NCBI RefSeq assembly: GCF_019175285.1
Contig: NC_056528.1
Coordinates: forward strand, 22,753,802 to 22,817,801
Reading direction: 5' to 3'
Origin: Sceloporus undulatus
Lineage: Eukaryota > Chordata > Lepidosauria > Squamata > Phrynosomatidae
DNA length: 64,000 bases
Made by a program: the position numbers and the translations under genes. Each line of letters starts with the position of its first letter. Position 1 is the stretch's first letter. Below the pieces are notes generated by a model that saw only the letters and a list, made by a program, of their open reading frames with translations, was not told the origin of the DNA and made no database searches. This document shows positions 1-18,010 of the stretch, in pieces.

Positions 1-149
1 GTTGTACTCTGGCCACAACATGAGAAGGCACAACCTGTTGGGAAAGGTAGAAAGTAGTATTTAAAGTATAAAGTATAAAGAGAGGAAGACAAATGCCAGA
101 TGGATAAACTCAATCAAGGAGGTGACAGGTCCAAAATGGAAGTCTTAGA

Positions 150-735
150 ATCATAGAATCATAAAGTTGGAAATGACCTCAAGGGCCCTGATCCAGTCCA
201 ACCCCAATCTGCCATGCAGGAACTCTCAATCACAGCATCCCCATTGACAGATGGCCATCCAGCCTCTGTTTAAAGACCTCTAAGGAAGGAGACTCCATTA
301 CACTCCAAGGAAGGAGTTTGTTCCACTGTCAAACAGCCCTGACTGTCAGGAAGTTCCTCCTAATGTTGAGCTGGAATCCCTTTTCCTGCAGTTTGCATAC
401 ATTGTTCCTGGTCCTATTCTCTGGAGCAGCAGAAAACAAGTTTGCTCCCTCCTCAACATGACATCCCTTTAAGTATTTAAACAGGGCTATCATATCACCT
501 CTTAACCTTCTCTTCTCCAGGCTAAACATCTCCAGCTCCCTAAGTTGTTTCTCAAAAGGCATGGTTTCCAGACCCTTCACCATTTTAGTCACCCTCCTTT
601 GGACACACTCCAGTTTCTCAAAGTCCTTTTTGAATTGTGGTGCCCAAAACTGGACACAATATTCCAGGTGGAGTCTGACCAAAGCAGAATAGAGTGGCAC
701 TATTACTTCTCTTGATCTAGACACTATACTTTAAT
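150..735 (-). mobile_element. CR1 LINE, 3' end
   Basis: Reverse-strand translation gives the C-terminal end of CR1 ORF2 ([16 protein letters not shown], then [16 protein letters not shown]), followed by the CR1 3' UTR and the terminal ATTCTATG-type microsatellite (seen here as aatcatagaatcata). The 5' portion is missing, as is usual for 5'-truncated LINE copies. Confidence 0.9.
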
Positions 736-1818
736 CGACGGTGTCTCATCTGCTATGAGTTGGGATCTAGATCGACTGGAGGACAGTTCGAAACAAACAA
801 GAAATACAAGAAATAGTATCCTTAAATTTGGGGCTCTCTAACACAAGCCTACAGTTTCTTTGCTTCGAGAAGCAGGATATTTGAGGTGTAGGTGCCAGGG
901 TAGCAGTAGATCAACTCCAGAATTTGGATGCTTTAAAAGGAGCTCTCCAACTGCTGGAGGAATGGCACTACACACACACACACACACACACATACACACC
1001 TGTTGATAGTGGCCCTTTGTGGCCCTTTAGGCTGAGATAACTTTGCACAGGAGGGGGCTGCCAGTCTGCAGCTCCTTCTCCATGTGGAGAGGAGATATTA
1101 ATTCAAGATAACAACCTTGAGCCAACAGCTTTTGAAGGCAGCTCCACAATCTGGGGTTGCCTTTGCATATTTCACATCTCTCCTGGCAAGGGATGCAGTG
1201 CAGGTTTCCCTTGAAGTTTCACCTGCCAGGGGTCAGCCCAGCTCAGAGAGGGAGAGGAAGCAATTTTTTCTTGATGTGAGCTTCTTTCTCCTCCAGTCCT
1301 TGCTTTGTGAATTACAATTAATTTTTATTCCAGGCTGGTTTTTCTTTCCCCCTCCCCTCCTGCTGTGCTAGAGGCATGTTTATTTAATCTTCCCTGGGGG
1401 GACTGGGAGGGAGGAAAGATGAAGAAAGAAGGAAACTTAAATGAGGATGGGCTTTTGAAAAGAAATGGGCAGAAGCAATTAGCAATATTATTTCTCTTTG
1501 AGTTAATTATCATAGCTTTACACAAAGAAATGGAGAGGAGGGCAGCCAGGGAATTTCTGCATGGGGCTGACTGGAGGAAAAACGTGAAGGGGGAAGAACC
1601 CCAAGAAAAATGCACTTTCTCCCTCTTTTTTCCCATGGTATGATTAACCTTGTTTTGTCTCACCAGGCTTTGGCTTTTAATGATTTATTTATTGTGCCTG
1701 TTATGTGTCAGAGGGCACCAGGTGCATTTGTGCATGGCTTTGCCGGGTCACCAATGGTCTACTGGGATCATATCTCTACCACAATGGGGCAATAGCACTC
1801 ATGTTAGCCAGTAATAAT
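736..1818. other. unassigned intergenic sequence with a CA microsatellite
   Basis: No gene or recognisable transposon was found. A (CA)n run lies at about 971-992. Short open frames at 1117-1663 lie on both strands, lack homology and look incidental. Confidence 0.5.
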
Positions 1819-2052
1819 GGCCTGTTACAGACTGCCAAAATAAAGCTGCTTGGGGTCTCTTTGGAGGTATGCTATTTAAATGATGCCTGGGTCCTAAGAG
1901 TCCGGAGGTCACGCCAAAGCCACACTCCGTTCCTAAGCACTGGATTGCAGCTTTGGTGCAGCTTCTGGATTCTTAGGATGCATGCGTCATTTAGATAGCA
2001 TACCTCCAAAGAGACCCGAAGCAGCTTTATTTTGGCCAGTCTGTAACAGGCC
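1819..2052. mobile_element. palindromic MITE, copy 1 (about 234 bp)
   Basis: The element starts GGCCTGTTACAGACTG and ends with the inverted sequence CAGTCTGTAACAGGCC. The inverted arms run about 80-90 bp with few mismatches and leave only a short unpaired centre. A second copy of the same length and arrangement lies at 61703-61935. There is no coding capacity, so this is a non-autonomous DNA transposon. Superfamily is not certain. Confidence 0.85.
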
Positions 2053-2229
2053 ACTATTTGGATAAGGCCAACTCTTGTCGCACTCTGGGTAAAAATCACC
2101 TGGCCACAGCCAAAAAGAATGCACACAGCAGAGTGTAAAAGCAACACCCCCAGCTATTGGTATTGACAGTGCACTGATCACTTTTCACACTTAAAAGAAA
2201 CAATCACAGACAGTTGCTTCAACCAAAGT

Positions 2230-2300
2230 TCCTGGAAGACCTATCATAGGGTTTTCTTGGCAAGGTTTGTTCAGAGGTGGTTTGCCATTGCACTCATTTC
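2230..2300 (-). mobile_element. tRNA-derived SINE fragment
   Basis: The sequence gttttcttggcaaggttt...gaggtggtttgccattgc is the reverse complement of the common lizard SINE body (aggcaatggcaaacc...ccaagaaaacc). Confidence 0.6.
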
Positions 2301-2929
2301 TAACAATGACTGCAACTTGTTACTTATAACATCTGAGCTTTCCTTCCTGCACTGAGCTCTGTCTCAGGCAGAGAGAGGTGATGGTTGCCTAAAGCAGCAG
2401 ATGCTGTGGGGTGGCAGCAAGGCATTGGAGTCAAGAATTGTGTGGTAAGTGGCATGCCTGCCCATCTGCAAGCAGGGTTAGAAGGGAACCCAAGGGCCAT
2501 CTAATCCAACCCCTTGTCAGTACAAGAACCTCACCACTAAGCATCCCACTAAAGGCTGATGTCTGACTGGCCCTCAGGGAAAGAGAATGTTAACCTGGAG
2601 AGTGTTTAATCTAGGCTGGTCCAGTGAGGCTCTTTCCAATGTCCTCCCCATAGCAACCAACAGACTGAAAGAGTGCAGCTCCAAAGTAGGACCCAGTATC
2701 ACCATCACCCCAACATCCACAAGCAAATTAAATGGATTTGCTTTGGAAAAAAGAGCTGTCCAACATCCCAGGGCTCTTCGTGTCTACTCAGAAGTAAGTC
2801 CCATTTCATGGGTCCTGCTCCCATGCCAGTGACTGGCAGAGGATGGCAGCTGAACCAGCCTGTATACCAACCAAGAGCTCTTAGATTGTCATGGACTGTG
2901 CGGGTGACAGGAGAAACAGCACTGGAGGG

Positions 2930-3125
2930 GCCTAGTGGTTGGCACGCTGGACAGGGGACTTGGCCAATCGAGGTTTATGTCCCCACGCAGCCGTGAAACT
3001 CACTAGGTGACCCCTCCCAGCCTAATCTACTTCACAGGGCTATTGTTAGGTTAAAACAGGGGAAAGCATGTTAACTGCCTTGAGATAACCAGCAGAAAAG
3101 CAGATTATAAATGTATCTAATCGAG
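2930..3125 (+). mobile_element. tRNA/CORE-type SINE
   Basis: It has a diverged tRNA-like head (agtggttggcacgctggac, then cgaggtttatgtcccc) followed by a CORE-like body (gtgaaactcactaggtgacc, cctaatctacttcacagggc) and an L2-like tail (agattataaatgta). Heavily diverged, so an old copy. Confidence 0.7.
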
Positions 3126-3394
3126 TATGTAAAATAAAAAGATGACATTTTTTGCTTGTTAACTTGCCCTGGGATGTCTTGAGCTTGTTTATCCTTTCCA
3201 AATCTTGTAGACACCACCCAGAGAACCCTTGTGGATGATTCACATGCTATACAAGAAATGAATTAGACCCACACTCACCCCACACAGTGTGCTTTGGACC
3301 TGCATTTTCTGTGCACAAGATAGAGACTGGCTGTGAAAAGTGTAAAATAAGATACCTGCTGCGTGTGCCACAGGGGTGGAAGGGTGTTACTTTA

Positions 3395-3600
3395 TCATTT
3401 CTTTGTTATATTTTTATCCCACTTTTTCTTCAGTCAGGAGATCTTCTAGATTTCCTTTTCTTCACCCCTCCCAGTTCCATCATCTTCTCACAAGACCCCT
3501 GTGAGGCTGGCCCAAAGTTGCCCAGTAGCTGTGTGATAATTTGAACATAGATCTCCCTATCCTTTGTCCTGCACACTAACCTAGCCTTCCACAACTCACT
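3395..3600 (-). mobile_element. tRNA/CORE-type SINE, reverse
   Basis: The LINE-like tail atatttttatcccactttt is followed by cacaagacccctgtgaggc and a degenerate tRNA part on the reverse strand. It runs directly into a short piece of the actacaactccc-type MITE at about 3,593-3,668. Confidence 0.55.
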
Positions 3601-4489
3601 ACATCTCCCATAGCCCCACTGGCATGCTGGCTGGGGAGAATGAGCATTGTAGTCCAGCAGGCCAGGCTAGGATGTCCTCCTTTCTCCCAGAAGAGGACAA
3701 AATATCTGCTCCTTCCACCCTGAGCTTCAGGCAGGCACTGAGGGTTGCTATTTGGTATCAGGGCAGGTGGCTTCCCCATCACGTTTCCACTTTTTATTTT
3801 CTTATCTTTTAAGGTGAACAGCTGCCATCTCAATTGGAACACCATGCAGACTTGAGGACTTGGTGTCCTCTCCCAGATCCCTCAGACTACGGTTCCTATC
3901 ATCCTCAGCACTGACCCTGTGAGAAGGAGGTAAGATGAGCCCAAAACATCTGAGTGGCAACAATTTGCAAGAGGTCAACTTAGACTGTCTTTGAACAAGC
4001 ACTTGGGAAATGTTGCTTTCTTGGATTTCAGCTCCTATGAACTGGAAATTGTGGTCCAGAAAAAAAGATTTTTCTAAACTCAGCCAAACCAAGGTACTCA
4101 ACAAAGACCAAATGCACAAACAGAAGTCTGGTGAAATTCACATTTTGTGTTTGCTTTTTAAAATAAAGCTGATTTTGACTAAATACATTGTAGTTGATTA
4201 CTTGTACGAATTGTAATCCATTCATCTGCATGGAATGACCTAGAGGACGGGTGGGAACAGTTGCACTATAGGGAGAAATCAATTATGTCTCATGCGTGAT
4301 GCTTGGGATTGCAAGCTGCTCAGGTCAAGGACCCCTTGACCTTTCCATTCTCTAAACGTAGAGCATACAAGCAGATGACTTTCACTTGCTACCAGGAGAT
4401 GGCACTGGAGACAGACTTCTTGGCCCTCAATCCCAATATTGTTAGTCCTCAAATATCTGTTTCTTTCCTTCTCAGAAGTTTTCAGGTGC

Positions 4490-4712
4490 TGGTTTCCAGA
4501 TGCACCAAATGCTCCAGATCCCATCTGATCTTGGAAGCTAAGCAGAATCAGCCCTGGTTAATACTTGGATGGGAGACCACCTGGGTGCTGTAGGTTATAT
4601 TTCAAAGGAAGGAGCTTGAAAAATTATCTCTGAGGATTCCTTGCCTAAGAAAACCCTATAAAATTCATGGGGTTGCCATAGGTTAACAGGCAACTTGAAG
4701 GCACATATGCAT
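4490..4712 (+). mobile_element. 5S-rRNA-derived SINE (5S-Sauria type)
   Basis: The head contains the internal control region of 5S rRNA (gatcttggaagctaagcag, gttaatacttggatgggaga). It is fused to a SINE body (aaggaaggagcttgaaaaat, aaaaccctataaaattcatg, caacttgaaggca). The 5S part lacks several bases of the normal 120-nt gene, so this is not a functional 5S gene. Related copies lie at 12681-12895 and 26185-26293. Confidence 0.85.
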
Positions 4713-5521
4713 ACATGTCTGCTTCCCCCAGACCCCAAATGTTGCAGAGATCTTTTGAGTGATGTATTCATGCTTACATCAACCTGCCGGCTGCCGGGCC
4801 AATTGGAAGCATTACTTTTTTGGGGAATGCTTCTCTCAGACCCCCAGCCAGCACAGCAAGTTGTAATCCTTGAGTTGTTATCCTGAAGATAGCTTTTCCA
4901 AGCTCTGTTGCAGACGGAGGGATTGGTGCGGTAACAAAATCATGCACCTATAGGTCACACCACAAGCACAAAGGCAGGGCTGAGCAGAGCAGGGATGGTG
5001 AATCTACCCAAAACTCCAGAGGGATAGTAAACACAACTCTGCCATTAGTCCCTGACCTCCAGAATGATGCGATTCAGATCCATCGTTCTCACTTGCTGAA
5101 CATGCTTCCGAAGTGATTCTTTTCAAAACAACTGCTAGGAAACTCATGTCTGGAAAAACCGTTTTTACAACTTTGTTAGGCTATCCAGTATGATCCTCTC
5201 CCACGTCTTACTGCCAGCTTCCTTCTCACTTTCCCACCAGCTCTTCTCCTAAAAAGCCCCTTTAACAGATCTGGTGTCTTCTCCTCAGCTGAAGAGCCTC
5301 TAAACTTCAGGAACGAGCGCCTTTAGGAACGTTCACTTTCCTCTTGTGCCATGGCTTTTAAACTGTATGTCCAAGAGCAGGGGATGTGTTCTTTGGAACT
5401 GATACGTGAGCTACTTTGAAAGCCTTTCTAGTTATTAAATCAAGTAGAAGTGCTATCAATAAAATATTGCCATTTTGAGAATGAGTGGGATTTGAACTAT
5501 GTCTTGCCTTAGACCAAGATG
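4713..5521. other. unassigned intergenic sequence
   Basis: I see no gene, RNA or recognisable repeat here. The longest open frames are short and without homology. Confidence 0.4.
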
Positions 5522-5523
5522 GA

Positions 5524-5645
5524 CATATGGTCCTCCCAGTGTTGTTGGGCTGCAGGGCCTGGCTTTCCTTATTATGAGGATGCTGGGCCTGGGGCTGATG
5601 GGAGCTGGAGTCCAAGAACATCTGGAGGGCCATAGCTTGCCCATC
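5524..5645. mobile_element. hAT-like MITE (half copy)
   Basis: It carries the family ends seen repeatedly in this window: a ggtcctcccagtgttgttgg-type left end and ggagctggagtccaagaaca plus ctggagggcc at the right. Related pieces lie at 19640-19765, 33835-33945 and 35660-35745. Confidence 0.6.
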
Positions 5646-5921
5646 TCGCTCTTTGACTCTTTCATATGTTCATGGTCACAGAGAGATTTGAGGAGAAATA
5701 GATTCCTCCCCCAGTCCAACTTTTGGATGCACCACACTTTCCTTTGCCTTTTTAAAGAATACAACCAGTATCTCAAAAGAACATTTCTTCCAACAAAAGA
5801 AGTGGGGAAGGGGGGGAGGAAAGGACAACCAACGGTCCTTGCACAGTCTGTGCCACTTCTCCTACCTAACCATTGAGCCACAAGAAAAATTCTCTTCAAG
5901 TTTTCAAAGTCTGGAAGGTTT

Positions 5922-6223
5922 TGATAAGCAAATACTGTCAAGGCTTTGGCTTCCTCATTGGCTGTCCCTTCAACCACCAGATTTTGACATCAATAATCTG
6001 ATTGAAAAATCAGGGAGGGGAATGGGGGCAAAGGAAGAAGAGAAAGAAGGAAGAGAAGAAAGAAAGAAAGAAAATCACCAGAGAGAGAAAGAGAGAGAGA
6101 GAGAGGTGGAGGCTTTCCTAAATCCAGCAGCAGTCAATCTGAGGGAGAAAATAAACCAAAAAGGAGAAAACAGGACCTTGTGGAGACTCTCATCGGACAA
6201 AAGAGACAGGCCTCTGCAAGCAG
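5922..6223 (+). promoter_or_regulatory. candidate GFI1B promoter and non-coding first exon
   Basis: A TGATAAG motif (5922-5928), an inverted CCAAT box (ATTGG, 5957-5961) and two AATC cores of the GFI1/GFI1B site (5995-5998, 6008-6011) lie in non-repetitive sequence upstream of GFI1B. A good splice donor (AAGCAG|GTGATG) ends a possible exon at 6223. The mammalian GFI1B promoter is known to use GATA1, NF-Y and autoregulatory GFI1 sites. Assignment is inference; no transcript evidence is available. Confidence 0.3.
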
Positions 6224-6492
6224 GTGATGATGCCCCTTTCAATAATTACCACTAATAATTATCACTAATAGATCATTGTTGTTGTTGTTGTTTGCAAAGC
6301 TTTTTCTTCCGAGAGCAAAGTTGTTCAGACTTGCTCTGAATCAAGGTCGATAAACAGGTTGTTTCTCTCTACACCTTTAATAATAATGATAATCACTGCA
6401 AAATTTGCTTCTTAGAGCAAAGATGTTAAATTGTGTTAGATCTTCTGATAGCAGCCACGCAAACAAGCAAATCTCCCCCCAAAATTGGTGCT

Positions 6493-6598
6493 ACTCCTAC
6501 TAATAATAACAGCAACCATATCACTGTAATTGGAAGTTTACTCCAAGAAGTAAACTTCCAATTGCAGTGATATTATTACTGCTATTATTAGTAGGAGT
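6493..6598. repeat. 48-bp inverted repeat with 10-nt loop
   Basis: The arms at 6493-6540 and 6551-6598 are reverse complements with about five mismatches. They start ACTCCTACTAATAATAAC and end ATTATTAGTAGGAGT. As RNA it would form a long hairpin. It is probably a small foldback transposon, but no family is recognised. Confidence 0.8.
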
Positions 6599-6599
6599 C

Positions 6600-7709
6600 A
6601 TTAAGTCATTAAATCTCGTGGCAGATCAAGAGGCAGAGAGAAACCTTTTGAGAAAGGTGTATTATGCTATCAGGACAGTTTTCTCTGGACAGTTCCCTTC
6701 AGCACAAATCCATTGCCTGCCTGTCTGCCTCCTGTAGTTTAGGAAGGACAATCCGATCCCTTTCTTTTGCTCTTTGGAAAAAGCAAAGGGCAAAACTGTG
6801 GAAGGAGAAGGAGATGCTTCCTGGGAATGTACTCCTGACTGAGGAAGAGGGAAAGAGCACTTAATGTGGACATCTCAGAGCTTACAGAAATTTATTTCTG
6901 CCCACATTGCACACATATACTAAGAGGTAAGCCCTACTGAGTTTAGTGGGACTTTACTCAGGGGTAAATGGATGAAGGATCGCAGCCATAACCTACTAGA
7001 GAAAGCGGGGCTGGTTGCAGATTTCAGGTACCGAGATCTGCTTTGCTTTCCATTCCAAGCCCAAGATCCAACCAAAAGAAGAGTTGGAAAAGACCATCAG
7101 AGGCAGGGTGGGAGGTTAGTAGCAACCTATGGGCCACACTACATTCAAACACCTGTGTCCTTTTCATGCTCTCACTGAGCCCTCCAAATCACCCCAAATT
7201 AAACAGGGGGCAAAATAACCCTCAAAATGCTAAAATAAAACCATGGAATCCAGCTGGAATCTGGGCAAAAATCATGGAAGTGTAAACTATAAAAGGACAT
7301 CAGAGATTGATTTTCACCTGATTTGGGGTGGCATGTCCTGCTCTGGGGGGCTGAGATGTTCCCATACAACTTGCCTGCCCCTGGTGTAGAATAACATAAT
7401 TCTGAGCCCAGGAAGTTGCTTTGGGTGCCACAACTCACAGCGCCTCAGCATAGAAACCCAGACGCCTCTTCCATTTCTTCATTTCAATTAAATAATTTAT
7501 GGGTAAAGGCAACAAAGGGTTATGTTGCTCCTGCTCTCTTAAACAATTGGGAACAACAGGCTTCTGATCTCCTGCAAATGACCCAAGGTACCCAGACATA
7601 CATTGGCCTTGCATTCACCCCCAATAAAAGACATGGGGAGGGCAGAAAGGCCTTCTTTCCTGAGAGTAGAGCCCCTGGAACTCAGAGGGTTTTACTTTTA
7701 TGGCAAAAG
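6600..7709. other. unassigned intergenic sequence
   Basis: No gene or clear transposon seen. Short open frames on both strands lack homology. Confidence 0.4.
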
Positions 7710-7870
7710 ATAAAACTTTCACTGGGTTTTCTTGACAAGGTTCTTCAGAAGGAGCTTGCCATTGCCCTCCTCTGAGGATGAGAATGTATGACAAGGTATG
7801 ACAGTGAGATTCATCACTGAATGGGGATTCGAACCCTTTTTTCCAGTGAGGAGAAATGTGGTAGTTCTAG
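7710..7870 (-). mobile_element. tRNA-derived SINE, reverse
   Basis: It contains gttttcttgacaaggttctt, gcttgccattgccctcctct and then a degenerate tRNA-like part (ggggattcgaaccc). This is the reverse complement of the SINE body also seen at 39536-39688. Confidence 0.7.
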
Positions 7871-8419
7871 ATATATTTGCATTAAGAAGGTGCAAACTCT
7901 GAACCTGCGATGTCAGGCACCAAAACATATAAGTGCTCCCTGATGTTGAAGATGGGGGAGAGAATAAAAGAAGTGATAAGCATATGAAAGGGGTAGATAA
8001 CAGGCCACCATGTCCTGAGACAATAAGGTCAGGAGAACTAGCAGTCAACCCTCCCATACACTTTGGATATTTTGAGGGCTGAGCATTCTCATTGGGAATG
8101 GAAGGAATGATGTCTGGCTGTGATGGGGATGAGATGGGAGCACTGTGGAAAAGAGCGTGGCAGGATGGCTGGTGGGAACCCTGAACGTGGTTGCTCCGCA
8201 CTTCAGAATTTGTGTTGCAGGTTCCACTTGTACCTCATAGTCAGGATCTAGCAACTTCTGAGGGCTGACAGGGAAACCACAAACAGCTTGCAAGAGCTGG
8301 TTTTTGATGCCCACCAATGTTAATATACATTTAAAGAAGAGCAACAAGGCATCACAAATGCTGGTGGGAGACATTCACATCCAAAGTGCCACATTCAGAA
8401 TCTCAACAGAATCTGAACA

Positions 8420-8665
8420 GCAACATTTAATGTATTTAATTGACATCCTCCACCTTTTCTCTGAGGAGTTTAAAGTGGTACATGTTGTCCCCCCCCCCAA
8501 CCAATACACCATGTTATCTTCATGGTCACCTTAGGCTGAGAAGAATAATGCCTTCCCCAAGATCATCCCATTAGCTCCATGGCAATGTTCAGGGATTTGA
8601 ATCTGGGTCCGTCTAGTCTTAGTCCAACACTCTTGACCATTGGGATGTTCCAGAATGTTTGGTTG
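8420..8665 (-). mobile_element. tRNA/CORE-type SINE, reverse
   Basis: The reverse-strand order is tRNA-like head (gatttgaatctgggtccgtc, aacactcttgaccattggga) after the body (ccccaagatcatcccatt). A (CTC)n run at about 8671-8735 follows directly. Confidence 0.55.
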
Positions 8666-8989
8666 GCTCTCCTCCTCCTCCCCCTCCTCCCCTTCCTCTT
8701 CCTCCTCCTCCTCCTCCTCCTCCTCCTTTCCCCACTCTCCAACAACTGTATCCTCACAACAACCCTGTGGGGTAGATCAGGCTGAGAGGGAGGGAGGCGG
8801 ACTGTCCTATGGTTTCCCATTGGTTTTCATAGAGCTCTAAAATCCTCATTCAGCAATCTCTGTATGTGCTCTTAGAATATGTAGCCGATGTTGTCTCCCT
8901 GGGCCTGGGGTGGGGCTTGGGAGGCTCCTCTCTCTTGTTATCACCTTGTGGACAATAGCCGATCATGGTGCTTTGCAGAAGTGTGCACA

Positions 8990-8990
<1 letters not shown>

Positions 8991-9034
<44 letters not shown>
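8991..9034. repeat. (CA)n microsatellite
   Basis: About 20 uninterrupted CA dinucleotides. Long open frames crossing it on both strands are artefacts of the repeat. Confidence 0.95.
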
Positions 9035-9036
<2 letters not shown>

Positions 9037-9714
9037 AGGGTAAGAAAGTTGTGTTCTGTCTCTTTCCCACCTTGTGTTATGGGATGCCACCCACTTAGGA
9101 ACAATCCCAGCTCTGGACCCACTTTTTCTACCCCTAAGGACCCAAGGAAAGATCCTGTGTCCAACAAAAGAGCCAGCGGTAGGGTGGGGATATACCTTGT
9201 GGTTGGAGCAGGCCAGAGGACATATTTCCCAGGGCAACACATGCCAGAAATTTGTTTTTTACAGTTAACTGCATGGAGCAATAGTTGGAGCCAATGCAAA
9301 GGAGCATGCAAAGGAGCTGCCCTTGATTGCCTTTTGGCATGTTGCAGAGTGGAGGCCTTTCCATCCTTGTTCCTCAGGGATACTTCAGGGTGGGGATATT
9401 GGCTGTGGAAAGTGAGAGGGACAAACTTTTCAGGGAACTCCATTTTGTGTTGTGCTCCTTCCCCACCAGTCTGAGAGCTTGGAAACTCCATGGATAAGTT
9501 CCTTCAAGAGTCCTTGTTGCCTCCCCCCCTCTTCACCCAAATTATTGGAGCTGGCCAGCATGTTTTGTAGGACCAGGGGGCTGCCTCCAAACAGATAGGT
9601 GGGATGGGATGCAAGCAGGCAATGCAGTCACGCACGTGCCTTGCCCTCACTATAGGGCCAGCTGCTGCAGGAACTTTACATCTCTAGAAGATTTCCCATA
9701 ATCATGCAGAACGT

Positions 9715-10149
9715 GTCCAGAGGAAGGCAACCAAACAGTGAAGGGTCTGGAAACCCTGCCCTATGAGGAGTGACTTAGGGAGCTGGGTAGGTTTAGCCTG
9801 GAGAAGAGACAGTTAAGAGGTGATATGTTAGCCTTGTTTAAATATTTGAAGGGATGTCATTGAGGATGGAGTAAGGCAGAGAATAGGACCTAGAACAATG
9901 GATACAAGCCACAGGAAAAGAAATTCCACCTCAACATTAGGAGGAACTTTCTGACAGTAAGGGCTGTTCGACAGTGGAACACACTCCTTCCTTGGAGAGT
10001 GGTGGAGTCTCCTTCCTTGGAGGTCTTTAAACAGAGGCTGGATGGCCATCTGTCAGGGATGCTTTGGTTGAGAGTTCCTGCATGGCAGAATGGGGTTGGA
10101 CTGGATGGCCCTGGTGGTCTCTTCCAACTCTATGATTCTATGATTCTAA
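9715..10149 (+). mobile_element. CR1 LINE, 3' end
   Basis: A forward CR1 tail: remains of the ORF2 end (gaagggtctggaaaccctgc, gagaagagacagttaagagg) and the 3' UTR, ending in tctatgattctatgattcta. It ends about 180 bp before the first GFI1B coding exon. Confidence 0.9.
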
Positions 10150-10332
10150 GAAGCTGCTCCTTCCTGATCCCCGTGTGAGAGCGGGCATCAGTTGCATGGG
10201 GATGCTGGGAGGGAGACACAATGGCCTTTGGTGACCTCTTATGCTTCTTAGTCTCCTTGTACAATCTCTCCTGCAACGCTGCTATTTCTTTGCCTTTACT
10301 CTCCAGCTTTTCTGACCAGCAAGCAGGTGGGA

Positions 10333-17119
<6,787 letters not shown>

Positions 17120-17774
17120 GCAGCAGGGGAGAGGGAGGCCCGGCAGCCAAGGGCCAGGTGGGAAAGGGCTGAGAAGTGGCTCTGCCCATTTCTGGCTCTG
17201 GCCATGTCTAAAGCTGGGAAGGTGAAGCCTGGCTGGCTTCAAGAGGGAAAAGCCAAGGGAAGGCCGAGTGGTAGTCAGTGCCTGAGGTTATCCTGTTCTT
17301 CTGTCCTCAGAAGGGAGACACAGTGGGACGAGCCTAGCTGCAGCCTCAGCCCCAAGTGACCATCCCTGAGCTCTGCAGACCATCAGGAAGACCAGACCTA
17401 GCCTGCTGTTGAGGAAGACAGAGGGCTGCCCTAGTCTTCTCTCCTGACCGACAGGCAGCTCTTGCAAGATGGTGTGACGGAACGAGGACCCTGCAGCTCC
17501 ATCCTCCTCTTTCACTTTGAGCCCTCCCAGTGAGGATGAAACCTGGGACCTTCTGCATGCAAAAAGAGGGAACAGGTTATCAAATAAAGAAATGCTTCCC
17601 TAATAGCGCAAATGAAATGCCATTAGCTTTCACACCCTTGCAATCACATTTCAATCTCACTACTGAGAAACCATTCACAAGATTTCCCTGTGAATGGTTT
17701 GTTGCTGGAGCATTCCTGGTTCTTCCTGGAATAAATTTTGGATGAGCGCAGTGTCATCTAAAAACCTTCCTTAC

Positions 17775-17780
17775 AATAAA
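17775..17780 (+). terminator. probable GFI1B polyadenylation signal
   Basis: A canonical AATAAA lies 656 bp after the GFI1B stop codon, in non-repetitive sequence just before a CR1 fragment. An alternative AATAAA is at 17730-17735. Confidence 0.5.
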
Positions 17781-17834
17781 GCAATTTATCTGGGATTATG
17801 CCTTTTTCTTCCCCTTTTCTCCTCCGTCTGATAA

Positions 17835-18010
17835 TCTCTATCAAATCACAGAGTTTGAAAAGGCCCCGAAGGGCCATCTGGTGCAACCACCTTCTGTTGT
17901 GCAGGAATCCACAATCACACCCGCTCCCTAGAGATGCTCATCCAACCTGGGAGTCCACCCCCACCCCTGGCAGTCTGTTCCATCCTCCAACAGCTCTTGT
18001 AACCCAATAG
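17835..18010 (-). mobile_element. CR1 LINE fragment (older subfamily)
   Basis: The sequence follows the reverse CR1 3' UTR (aaaggccccgaagggccatc, gtgcaggaatccacaatcac, tggcagtctgttccatcctc) but differs from the younger copies in this window. Confidence 0.65.

Noticed and set aside
4490-4712. A 5S rRNA gene
   Set aside because: The 5S part is incomplete and fused to a SINE body, as are the other two copies.
5456-5977. A 173-residue reverse open frame and a forward one of 125 residues
   Set aside because: They cross a MITE and the promoter-like segment; no recognisable domain.
8850-9491. Long open frames on both strands
   Set aside because: They are kept open by the CA repeat; no homology.
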